Positions 36,300-47,510 of a DNA stretch of 64,000 bases are shown here, piece by piece (the first letter of the stretch is position 1; every line of letters begins with the position of its first letter). The stretch spans positions 35,614,332-35,678,331 of the forward strand of contig NC_135549.1 of assembly GCF_964340395.1 (NCBI RefSeq), given 5' to 3'. The position numbers were made by a program, and so were the translations under genes. The notes beneath the pieces are model-generated. The model had not been told where the DNA came from. It ran no database searches and was given only the letters and a program-made list of their open reading frames with translations. Source of the DNA: Glandiceps talaboti. Taxonomy: Eukaryota > Hemichordata > Enteropneusta > Spengelidae.

Positions 36300-37885
36300 T
36301 ACATAATGTTAACCACAACAAAGCAGGTATGTCCTATAAAATTTGGTGCTATAGCGTACAGTTTTAATGAATTTTTTTTGCATAATTAATTATTTTAGGT
36401 AACTACGTTGTATCTTAAAAATGCAAGCTTCAAATTTCGTATAATATGATACATATACTATTATCAACCATAGTAATACACACCTGTCGTATGAAGTTTG
36501 TTGCTACAACTTTTACCTTTTAATGAGTATTTTGAATAATGAACGATATACAGTAATTAAGCGGTATCATGCACTCTTCAAATTCCGTATAATTTGGCAC
36601 ATACATTAACTTAAGACATCACGCTTGTCCAAAAACAAAGCCTGTTACCATAGTTTTTTTTTTATTTTAATGAGTTATTTGCATAATTAGTGATTCCCTT
36701 ACGGGAGGCAGTCAGTTTAAATCTGGTTTATGTATCTATTTTGGTTTTCCTGCCAAAAAACCCAACAATTTTACAACATGAAGTTTAGTTGTTGGTATAT
36801 TGCTTGTCGAACTCAACGAGTAGCATGATCTGTGATGGTGGTAAGTAATATATGTATGACAAACAATGTATTTTATTTTCTCTTGGGGAAAGATAACACC
36901 TCCCTCCAAGAAGAAAAGACAAGTTGTAACCAGATTTAAACTGAATGCCTCCCGTAAGGGAATCACTAATTATGCAACTAACTCATTAAACTAAAAAAAC
37001 TATGGTAACAAGGCTTTGTTTTTTGGACAAGCATGCTTTCTTAGGATAATGTATGTAAGAGTGTATGATACTGCTTAATGCAGTCTTAAGATATAGCCTA
37101 ATTACCGAAAATCATTGATTATGCAAATTATTCATGAACACTGTAAGGTACATCAACTAGCTTTATAGGACATACACAATTTGTTATGGTTAATGTATGT
37201 ACTGAATTGTATTGAAATTGAAGTATGCAGTCGTAAGATATACCCTAATTACCAAGAATAATTAATTATGCAAATTATTCATTAACACTGAAAGGTACAT
37301 CAACAAGCTTTACAGGACATGTGTGATTGTTATTGTTAACATGTGTACTGAATTATATTGAAATTGAAGTATGTATTCTTATGATATAGCCTAATTACCG
37401 AAAATCATTAATTATGCAAATTATTCATTAACACTGTAAGGTACATCAACTAACTTTATAGGACATATGTGTTTTCTTATGGTTAACGTATGTACTAAAT
37501 TATGTTGAATATGAAGTATGCATTCTTAAGATATAGCCTAATTACCAAAAATAATTAATTATGCAAATTATTTGTTAAAGTTGTAAGGTACACCATCAAA
37601 TTTTATACGACAAATGTAACGAATATACTAAATTATATTGAAATTGAAGTATGCAGTCTTAAGATATTGCTTAATTATTTGATTTCATTAATATGCAAAT
37701 TTCTCTAATTAAACATTAACCGATCTGGCTGAAAACCTAATCAGGTCTAGCTATTACCCTGAAGATTATATATTCCAAATTTCATTACAATTGAGCCAGC
37801 CGAATTTTAGAAAATGATGACACAGACACACAGACAGACATTTGTATTTTAATACCTCCCGTACCCTTACGGGAGGTAAAAAAAA
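36300..37885. repeat. ~150-bp unit array with a large inverted repeat (CCCTTACGGGAGG family)
   Basis: A plus-oriented piece ends at about 36695-36731 in CCCTTACGGGAGGCAGTCAG. A minus-oriented piece starts at about 36926 with the complementary word and runs to 37876 as about five units with AAGATATAGCCTAATTACC and ATTATGCAAATTATTCATTA. Arms of about 130 bp around these ends pair across a loop of about 190 bp. The terminal block is ACCTCCCGTACCCTTACGGG followed by AGGT at about 37854. Confidence 0.85.
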
Positions 37886-39870
37886 TGTGTACCTAACAGA
37901 GGAATGAGGTCCAGACTTTAAATAAACCAATGATGTGTTAATATAAAAATCAATATGATATTAATTCATTCAACTTTGCCAATAAAATGAAAAACATTTG
38001 TCTTGATCGTACTGTACAATGATCAAAATGGCAGATAGTGATATTTCGTAATTTCGATCTAACTTGAAAAACATAGCATATATAAAACTTGATTATTCAT
38101 TGCAGTGTTCGACAGGTATTTGATTTACATGAAACTGAATTAAAGTAGTGACCATGTGTTGTTATACGGACGAATTATGAAAGTCAACACAAGGTGTGGT
38201 TGCACTCCCTCACTCTGATTTTTCATGCAGATAGTTATACGTGGTTTGGCTTTCCTGATTGGCTTGTCGACACGCGCGAAGAAGAAGGAACGTACATGTA
38301 CCGCAGTATAGAGGGACTGTGAAGGTACATTAATTAGTAAGGAAAGTGCGAAACCTGTCTTTGTCTTTTTGTTGTTTGGTGTTTTATTATGCTTTCTCGA
38401 TTGTCTCTCCATTCCATCTTGACTCACAGTGGAAGTCGATCAGACCGTTAATATTCACACTAGGCTGTCTTCCTTTGGGTTGTTACTCCCCAAGCAAAGT
38501 GGGAAGTACATAATGAGCAATTGGTTCAAGACGAAGTTTATAAAGCACAAATTAATAGTTACATATATATTACCTTTACAAAGAATTGTCTTGATATATC
38601 GCCATGATTTCTTATTATTCCACAAGTTGCTTCATACCATTTTACAATAAATATAAAAAGCATTCATTGATATGGTGCGGGTTTTCTGATCCAAATACCG
38701 TCTTGACTTTACACAACAACAATTGTGTGTGGTGGTGTAAAGTGGCAATGGCATCGAAAATATGGTTTTCATGCAACTTGTCGGTCGCTTTGAAGGCACT
38801 TGTCAGAGTCTAGGAGGACCTCACCACAACATGTCATATAAAGAAAAGAACTTTTATGCTTGATGTTAACTGCACGATGTATAAATTACACGATTAAGGT
38901 GGAGATGCACAAAGGGGAGATTTTAAGGGTGACATATTTTTAAGTTATTGTTTACCAGCAATGAATAAAGTTTACACCATCAACCCATATATTTTCTGAA
39001 TATATATTTTCTCTCCTTTTAAATGCTATTGTATGTTCTATTGTCTTTGACTGAAAGTGAGGGTTTGTTTAAGGTATGAATAGTGGTGTCTTGATTATCT
39101 CAAGGCGCCAATATATATGCCTCGGAAGAGACCACCTGCTACCTGATTTTCCATTTCTTTGGTGTTTTAAAATATTCACTTCACACATAACAAAAGTGTG
39201 TCTCACTTTTTTCTGCCATCTGTCATCCTTTTACAACATGCCTTGAAAGTTGACAAATTATAATGGAAGCTTATTGACAGATTTTTCTCACTTAATCATC
39301 AATTTCACGCGTAATAGAGTGAACTTACAAATTCTGAGACTCACTTTGTAAGAACAATACCCAAGAAAGCACCAGCGAAAATTTCAATTGATTGCAAGGA
39401 GGTACTATCGACATCGAGACTTTAGAACTTAGTCTGGGGCTTGAAAATGTAAACGGTGAAAATGACGATTTTCGAAATACAGCGTAACATTTGACTTGCA
39501 GAAGATTTCCTGGCATGTCATGCAATAAAGACATCACCAAGCAGTGGATAAAACGAGTCTTCAGTTATTCTAATTGTCGTTTTGATTAATACAAGTGTAG
39601 CATCGTAGAAACACGGCAAATCGAGGTCGTTCGACTGGAATGTGATACACAAGATCACATTACAAATGGCGCGGAACCCCAGAATATTGACGCCATCTCA
39701 TTAATTAGTAATCAGAGGCGTGGCCAAACTCAAGTCCAAGGTAATTATGATGTTACTCTGGCAACACAGCCATGCCACTTTCACACGTCAAGCTACAGCA
39801 CTATATATGGACAAAAGACAGACTTGGCAAGTACTCAATTCTTATGCTAATTCAGCACCACCCAGATCTT
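37886..39870. other. ELP4 intron 1, non-repetitive part, no gene seen
   Basis: Open frames of up to 95 codons overlap on both strands without motifs or splice context. No supported feature. Confidence 0.45.
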
Positions 39871-42210
39871 AACACTTCAATTGAAAGTCATTATCACAGC
39901 TCTACTCTTGAATCTCATCAGTCATATGCAAATGAACAATGTTGATGAAACAGTTGCATACAGTAGAAATGCATTATTCAACCTAAGGAAGAACACCTTC
40001 ACTGGTGAGCTCAAATGTTCTCCCTCTACTTGGCATACCATTACATCTCTGGGAGTTCAATCAAGAAAACCCACTCACAGAGGAGTAAGAGCTGGAACTC
40101 GCAAATTGAAATCGATTGCTTCCGGAGTACAAAACAGAAATACTACCTAAACTAATCATGTTCAAGAACGCCACAACAAAGAATACAGGTTTTCAACTCT
40201 GCTGTTAGAATGCACAGTCCCTTCACAACAAAGCATCAATCATTTCGGACTATATCATCGAGTACAATATCGCTGCAATAGCAATTACTGAATCCTGGTT
40301 TAAGGATACTGGTGATGACCCTGTTATCAGTGAAGTCACACCAGCTGGATACTTCTTTAATCATTTCCCACGTGCGGAATCATCAGGTGGTGGGTTAGCA
40401 TTTATATACAAGTCCAGCATAAATGTCACCAACTGGAAACCATTGACCAATGTTACCTCGTTCGAGGCTGTTGAAATTGCACTCCGTTACCATGGTATCA
40501 CATTAAAATTATTGTTGTCTATCGTCCTCCACCAAACACAAGAAACAGATTCACTGTCTCCCAATTCCTGAATGAATTTGGAACACTTCTTGAGTCATCA
40601 GCTCAAAAGAACAATCTTGTTGTGACTGGAGATTTCAACTTCCATTGGACAACCGTGCTATCGGTTTCTAATACCCGCAGATTTCAAGACCTGACAGACT
40701 CGTTTCAACTTACGCAATGGGTCAACCAATCTACTCATACTCGTGGTCATACCCTCGACCTTGTCTTCACAAATACAGACTCTGTCATCCATTCATTAAC
40801 TATTGATAGTATCTACATATCAGACCACTTTCCCACCTTACCTTGTCTAAACCGCCACTAGTTCAAAAGAAAATTAAGTACCGTAATATCAAAGCAATTT
40901 CTGTAGAAAATTTTCAACATGACATTGAATTACTCCAATTGAATCAACCAATGATGTTGAATCAGCTGTTTCCTGATATAATTCATGTCTAAGATCGCTA
41001 CTTGAAACACACGCACCACTCAAAACTCACGTAATTGGTACACTCCTGAAATTGCAGTCGGCAAACGATTACACCGATCTCTCTTGAAAGGAAATGGCGC
41101 TCTGACAAACTTGAAATCCACAGACAAATATATCGCGAACAGTGCAGGAAAGTCAACAATCTCATCCGTGATGCCAAAACAAAATACTACGCCAACATTA
41201 TTGAAGAGAAGTCTAACGATCAGAAAGCTTTATTCAAATTTGTTCGCAGTCTAACTACAAGTAGTTCTAAATCATCACTACCAACTCATGACACTGTAAA
41301 TCAACTCACTGAAACCTTCAGCAACTACTTCACAGAGAAAGTTGTCAAAATCCGAAGTAACGTAGATGCACATTCTTCGAACATTAGCCTGCAATCCACA
41401 GTCACCGCAAATAACACTACAGCAACCATCTCATCCTTCCAACCTCCAACAACTGACGAAGTCTACAACATTATTAAGAAGGCACCATCTAAATCGTGTT
41501 GCCTTGAGCCCATCCCTACACACCTACTCAAGAAGACCCAACATACACTAATACCGCTAATAACCACCATCATCAACCTCTCACTCCAACATGGAACTGT
41601 TCCAGATGAATTCAAATCTGCTATTGTGACACCTCTCCTGAAGAAACCTACACTTAATCCTGGTATTCTAAAGAACTACATACCCATCTCAAATCTACCG
41701 TTCATCTCAAAAGTACTCGAAAAAGTACCAACTGCACAACTCAGTCTGTTACAGAGAGCCCAGAATAGTGCCGCTCGACTCATCACCCTAACCAAGAAGC
41801 ATGATCATATCACACCAATACTCCAACAACTACACTGGCTTCCAGTCACTTACAGAATACAATTCAAAATCCTGCTGATCACATATAAAGCGCTACATGG
41901 AAAGACTCCACATTACATTTCTGACCTCATTCAGCAAAGTAACCCAGGCAGATCACGCCGTTCAAGCAACAAACAACTACTCCACATACCCAAGACCAGC
42001 CTCAAATCATATGGAGACCGGTCATTCTCACTCATCTCCCACATTATGGAATCATCTCCCCCTTGACATTCGCACCACACCTACTGTTGATATCTTCAAA
42101 GCCAAACTCAAAACTTATCTATTCCAAAGAGCATTCATGTGAACTAGGAGCGCCATTGGGCATCTTTTGATAGATACATGTATCAGGCGCTTTATAAATT
42201 TGTGTTTATT
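39870..42210 (+). pseudogene. CR1/L2-like LINE with RT core deleted, in ELP4 intron 1
   Basis: In order: a basic linker (RKPTHRGVRAGTRKLKSIAS, to 40150); endonuclease motifs AITESWF (about 40280) and VVTGDFNFHW (about 40620), then LDLVFTN and ISDHFPTLP near 40830; a linker with LIRDAKTKYYANIIEE (about 41160); RT start VPDEFKSAIVTPLLKKPTLN (about 41600) and PISNLPFISKVLEKV. The reading then jumps at about 41730 straight to the C-terminal region LLQRAQNSAARLIT, LHWLPVTYRIQFKILLITYK and YGDRSFS. The palm with DFSKAFD, GVPQGS and the YxDD box is missing, so it cannot make an RT. The tail (GGCGCTTTATAAATTT near 42166-42182) resembles L2/CR1 3' ends. The strand is the same as ELP4. Confidence 0.88.
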
Positions 42211-42592
42211 TATTTTATTACAATCTGTCGTCTTACTTGTCTGTGGTCAATCATAATGATCATCGTGTGTCATGGAATTCTTGTCAGTTAATGGTGGGTG
42301 TTACTGAATACTGTATATTGTTCATCTTATTAATTGGAGAATTGTATTGTTATGCTAATTTATGTTAATAATGTCGTTACACCGCAATCTGGCAAATGTA
42401 AACATTTATTGTCGGCTTCCAATTTTCCCAGTTACAGACAGAAAACGTATACATGTAGTTACTGCTTTTTTGATTCCTGATTCCTAAATTTTAATCAAAA
42501 TATCAAATGTATATGATATCTACTGTAAGCTTGAACAACACATGTACAAGCCACGTGACTTAATTACTGTTACATTTTTTTTGTCTTACCAG

Positions 42593-42628
42593 GTGGTGGT
42601 GTACCAGTAGGTACTGTTCTTCTCATTG
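42593..42628 (+). CDS. ELP4: ELP4 exon 2 (36-bp microexon)
   Basis: Follows a polypyrimidine tract and CCAG acceptor; ends ATTG|GTAAGTG. It enters with two bases completing the Gly codon split after exon 1 and leaves one base for exon 3. It encodes GGGVPVGTVLLI. This region corresponds to the P-loop of RecA-like proteins, but as in other ELP4 it lacks the GKT of a canonical Walker A. Confidence 0.93.
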
Positions 42629-42689
42629 GTAAGTGTTGTTTCAATTGTCTTATTTTCACCTTCCTTAAAGTGTAATATGTAAATAGGTT

Positions 42690-43855
42690 TATGGTTTATT
42701 GTATGACGTATATTTATAGCCATTGTTTATGGTTTATTTTATGACGTATATTTATAGCCATTGTTTATGGTTTATTGTATGACGTATATTTATAGCCATT
42801 GTTTATGGTTTATTGTATGACGTATATTTATATCCATTGTTTATGGTTTATTGTATGACGTATATTTATAGCCATTGTTTATGGTTTATTGTATGACGTA
42901 TATTTATAGCTATTGTTTATGGTTTATAGTATGACGTATATTTATAGCCATTGTTTATGGTTTATTGTATGACGTATATTTATAGCCATTGTGTATGGTT
43001 TATTGTATGACGTATATTTATAGCCATTGTTTATGGTTTATTGTATGACGTATATTTTTAGCTATTGTTATGGTTTATTTTATGACGTATATTTATATCC
43101 GTTGTTTATGGTTTATTGTATGACGTATATTTATATCCATTGTTTATGGTTTATTGTATGACGTATATTTATATCCATTGTTTATGGTTTATTGTATGAC
43201 GTATATTTATAGCCATTGTTTATGGTTTATTTTATGACGTATATTTATAGCTATTGTTTATGGTTTATTGTATGACGTATATTTATATCCGTTGTTTATG
43301 GTTTATTGTATGACGTATATTTATATCCATTGTTTATGGTTTATTGTATGACGTACATTTATAGCTATTGTTTATGGTTTATTGTATGACGTATATTTAT
43401 AGCTATTGTTTATGGTTTATAGTATGACGTATATTTTTAGCCATTGTTTATGGTTTATTGTATGACATATATTTATAGCCATTGTTTATGGTTTATTGTA
43501 TGACGTATATTTATAGCCATAGTTTATGGTTTATTGTATGACATATATTTATAGCCATTGTTTATGGTTTATTGTATGACGTATATTTATAGCCATTGTT
43601 TATGGTTTATTGTATGAAGTATAGTTATAGCTATTGTTTATGGTTTATTGTATGACGTATATTTATAACCATTGTTTATGGTTTATTGTATGACGTATAT
43701 TTATAGCTATTGTTTATGGTTTATTGTATGACATTTTTATAGCCATTGTTTATGGTTTATTGTATGACGTATATTTATAGCCATTGTTTATGGTTTATTG
43801 TATGACGTATATTTATAGCCATTGTTTATGGTTTATTGTATGACGTATATTTATA
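42690..43855. repeat. 38-bp tandem repeat, about 31 units, in ELP4 intron 2
   Basis: Units have TTTATGGTTTATTGTATGAC then GTATATTTATAGCCATTG, with scattered point changes (AGCTATTG, ATCCGTTG). The array begins about 60 bp after the exon 2 donor. It resumes at 45167 after the 43856-45166 transposon. A single diverged unit is found at 17182-17219. Confidence 0.97.
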
Positions 43856-45166
43856 CAGGGTTCACACGGTCCTGGAAAACCCTGGAAAACCCTGGAATTT
43901 CAAACCCTCTCTGGAAAGCCCTGGAAAACCCTGGAAAAATGCGCCCTACCCCTGGAAAACCCTGGAAAATGATCATGTTCAATCGACGATTAATATTGAC
44001 GATCGTCAAGTCTTTGCTCGAGCCACCCATTCGTATGATTCTGAATCTCGTAAATGTGAAATGGCGAAAATATTTTTAAAGTCTTTCGCCACGCTGGGTG
44101 ATGAATCAAAATTCAAGCCGATTGAACCCAGACAGTCAAGCGATCGTTCCACGAGACACTTTGCCTCAAAGACCATGCCTGTTAGTTGAATGGGCGCCAC
44201 AGTGTTTCTTTCGATCTTGCATACATGTTGTATATTGCTACTCCATACCCAGTCGTCATTTCAGGGACATGATATTGTAACAGTCCCGGCCGGGGTAACA
44301 TGTACAGTAGGTCTGTTAACAAGATTATCGTAACACTGTGGCGAGTATCAAAGCATCACCAACCTTGATTAGAAATTGTTACAAGTTCGGCGCACGAGTC
44401 GACTGATACTACAATCTAGCTAGGGCTAGGGCCTAGGGAAGCGCAGTTGAATTTCCGGGTTGTGGAAGTACGGTTGTGACTTTTATTTCGTCGATAAATG
44501 GGTATTTGTGTTACATGTTCTAAAAGAATAAACTACTGTTTTATGTTGTCGGTGCAGTAACATTCGTCAATGGTCAAGTTGAGTTGAAATCGCGATGTTC
44601 CGCAACTCATGGCATCCGTACATAAACATCGAGACGCAAACGATGAATGTATTCAGTAATTCATAGCTCGGAATTTCGTTTTGTAAATGACGTTTTTATT
44701 CTAAATTTTGAAGAAAAAAATTATTTTAGGTGGCTTATAAATATAGTAACATCAAACCATACAATAATGAGGACAAACTTTAGTTTTTGATTTATTTTTC
44801 TGGATATGTCTGAATTAGACTGACGAATGCTGCGACTCAATCTTACACGATCAATGCACCAGCTTGACGAAACGGCTACTTAGGGGGTAGGGCAGAGGTT
44901 TCTCCGTTAATCTTAGCGTGTAAACGTGGTTTTGAAACCAATATCTTGCATAGTGTCGATTGTCTTTAAATTGTTTTGTGACATATGGGAACTGTTGTTG
45001 ATTTTTCTCGTCCACATCAGACAATTAGATGTCATTCAAAAAATATACTTTAGTGTCAACACCCCTGGCAAATGGCTAAAATCAATATTATTACCCCTGG
45101 AAAACTGACGAAAAAAAACCCTGGAAAGTCCTGGAATTTTGTTTTGCTTTAAGTGTACGAACCCTG
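43856..45166. mobile_element. 1.31-kb transposon with CAGGGTTC ends, TSD TTTATA, inside the 38-bp array
   Basis: It starts CAGGGTTCACAC and ends GTACGAACCCTG. The terminal match is 8 bp plus scattered identities. TTTATA occurs at 43850-43855 and 45167-45172 as a 6-bp TSD, and the array continues in register on both sides. Both subterminal regions are packed with the word CCCTGGAAAA (at least six copies at 43870-43975, more at 45062-45140). No transposase, so it is non-autonomous. Termini and 6-bp TSD match the pattern of the 50892-52557 element. Confidence 0.9.
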
Positions 45167-45412
45167 TTTATAGCCATTGTTTATGGTTTATTGTATGACG
45201 TATATTTATAGCTGCTATTGTTTATGGTTTAGCTGCTATTGTTTATGGTTAGTGTATGACGTATATTTATAGCCATTGTTTATGGTTTATTGTATGACAT
45301 ATATTTATAGCTATTGTTTATGGTTTATTGTATGACGTATATTTATAGCCATTGTTTATGGTTTATTGTATGACGTATATTTATAGCTATAGTTTATGGT
45401 TCATTGTCTGCA
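45167..45412. repeat. 38-bp tandem repeat, right remainder, about 6 units
   Basis: Continuation of the array at 42690-43855 beyond the inserted transposon. It includes two rearranged units with an extra GCTGCTATTG near 45211-45240. Confidence 0.95.
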
Positions 45413-45856
45413 CATACATTTGTTGGATGGAAATTTAAGTACAGCAGGGTGGTTCATGATTTTGTTCAGTTGTTGAAAGTGAGGTGACATAGCAGAAGTT
45501 TGTAGTTGAAAAGATTTTTTAGATCTTGCGCAGATAAAAATACTTGCATGAAACTAACTGATGTATACATGCCTTCTATAACATTAAAAATGGTCATGTG
45601 GACTTTTACACAGCTGATGGCATAATGGGATCTCCTCAACATTGTTGTACATTAACATGAAAAAATTAATTTGACATCAACTTGTTGACATTTAAATGTA
45701 TTACATGTATGTTATGCCTAAAAGCAGGGTTTTCATTCTGCCAATAGCAAGTGGTGATATAACTACATGGAGGTTTCAGTCGTACATTTATATATAATTA
45801 AGTACCTTTTGATAGCAACCAACCAACTAACCATCATGTGATGTTCTTTGTTGTAG
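45413..45856. other. End of ELP4 intron 2
   Basis: Non-coding. Ends at the acceptor TTCTTTGTTGTAG (AG at 45855-45856). Confidence 0.6.
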
Positions 45857-45975
45857 AGGAAGACAAGTATGGGAGCTGTGCTAACCTTTTATTGAAGTAT
45901 TCATTGGCTGAGGGGATCATCTGCAGGCATGAATTATTTTTGTCATTTGCAGATCTTAGACAGAATGTCCTACAG
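45857..45975 (+). CDS. ELP4: ELP4 exon 3
   Basis: A 119-bp exon, entering with two bases that complete the Glu codon split after exon 2. It encodes EEDKYGSCANLLLKYSLAEG followed by IICRHELFLSFADLRQNVLQ. This fits the RecA-like strand-helix region of ELP4 (LLIEED-x-Y ... LLxKYxLAEG), where the family has a degenerate ATP site. The exon ends in CTACAG|GTAGGG in phase 0. That donor lies in a 32-bp tandem triplication, so two equally good donors follow at 46008 and 46040; using them would add 32 or 64 nt and shift the frame. Later ELP4 exons were not found in the rest of the window. Confidence 0.92.
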
Positions 45976-46050
45976 GTAGGGGATCTTGAATGTAGAATGT
46001 CCTACAGGTAGGGGATCTTGAATGTAGAATGTCCTACAGGTAGGGGATCT
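45962..46050 (+). repeat. 32-bp tandem triplication containing the ELP4 exon 3 splice donor
   Basis: The block AGAATGTCCTACAGGTAGGG with GATCTTGAATGT occurs three times at 32-bp spacing. The first copy holds the real exon end (45975); the others repeat CTACAG|GTAGGG at 46007/46008 and 46039/46040. Confidence 0.95.
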
Positions 46051-46063
46051 TTTCTTCTTCTTT

Positions 46064-47120
46064 TTAGCACAACTGAACTGAGGTTCAGTAGTGCTACTGT
46101 ATAGGCATTGTCCTTCGTCTGTCTGTCTGTGTGGATGTGTGTGTGAAAACAACTTGAAGTCAAAAAACGCTGAACCGATTGCCATGATATTTGTTTGGTC
46201 CATTACCTTGGGTGTCTACTTGGGAAATCTTACCACCAGTTTGTGATTTGGGTCAAAAAATGTGATTTTTGTTCAAAAAACTGGGCAGATTGGGCTGAAA
46301 TTTGGGTGAAACATTCTTCAGGGTGTTTTTACTAAGAATTGTTCATGATATGATGGTGCCATCAGTGATATGCAAATTAGGGCTAAAATGTGTCTTTTTG
46401 GTCAAAAATCTATAATTCCAAAACCACTGAGCAGATTGGACTGAAGTTTAATGGGAATGCATTTAGGGATGTATGGACAAAGAATGCAAATATGCCTAGT
46501 AACAAGACCACGCCCATAGCAACACCCAAATAATCACATATTGCAAAGATAACAATGGGGATTAATAGCCAATTCAATAAACATTCAAAAAATGTACGTA
46601 AATTTACCTAGCAACATGACTATGCCCATAGCAACAACAAAATAATCATGTATGTCGTAAAGATAACAAACAGGAATTCGAAGACAAATGAATAACCATT
46701 CAAAAAATGTATGCAAATGTGCCTAGCAACAAGACCACGCCCATAGCAACAGCCAAATGATCACATATATTGCGAAGATAACGGGGATTAATAGACAATT
46801 GAATAAATATTCAAAAAATGTATTTAAATTTGCCTAGCAACAAGACCACATCCATAGCTAGAGCCAAATGATCACGTATATTGCAGAGATAATATCAGGA
46901 ATTCATACACAGTTGAACAAAAACATTCAAAACTGTATGCAAATATATCTAGCAACATGACCACGCCCATAGCAACAGCCTAATTATCACGTATACATGT
47001 ATCACAAAGATAGCAACATGGTTGCATAGGCAATTGGATTCAGCAAATGAACACTTATTGTTAGCATGGACTAGCATATGGATAAACATTTCTAAAAGTG
47101 TACAGTTGTGCTACAACACC
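46064..47120 (+). repeat. Dispersed repeat with ~150-bp subunits (same family as 24665-25665)
   Basis: It begins with a hairpin, AGCACAACTGAAC / GTTCAGTAGTGCT (46064-46093), then a GTCTGTCTGTCTGTG stretch. About six subunits follow with CAGATTGGGCTGAAATTTG early and GCCTAGCAACAAGACCACGC, CCATAGCAACA and AATAAACATTCAAAAAATGT later. Confidence 0.8.
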
Positions 47121-47344
47121 ATTGGCGGTATTTTTTTTAATGTTATATTTTAAGAGAGAGACATATTGCAGCAACACAAGTGTAAAAATAATACATGGCA
47201 CCATTTGGAACATCCAAAACAATTTGAGAAATAAAAGGTACATGTACAGTACAGAGAAACTTCAAAATTGTCCCAAGGGTTAGGTAAGGTTTAGGTTGAT
47301 TCTCCATTGACGTGTGTCTTCCGTCCTATTGTCATCTTCTTCTA

Positions 47345-47510
47345 CGACTTATTTGGTGTGCATGTCCCTAGAGGGAAGGCTATTCAGATTTGTTAATGCC
47401 AAGTTGATCTGTGCCATTTTCAGGTTTTTTTCCGAATTTTTGTCAAAAATGATATTTTCAACTTCTTCTCAAATACTTCTTGCCAGATTACTTTGATATC
47501 TGGAGATCAT
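47345..47510 (+). repeat. Diverged fragment of the 4555-6887 transposon family
   Basis: TTTGGTGTGCATGTCCCTAG, AGGCTATTCAGATTTGTTAA and TGATCTGTGCCATTTTCA match 4700-4850 with gaps. No ends are recognisable. Confidence 0.65.
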
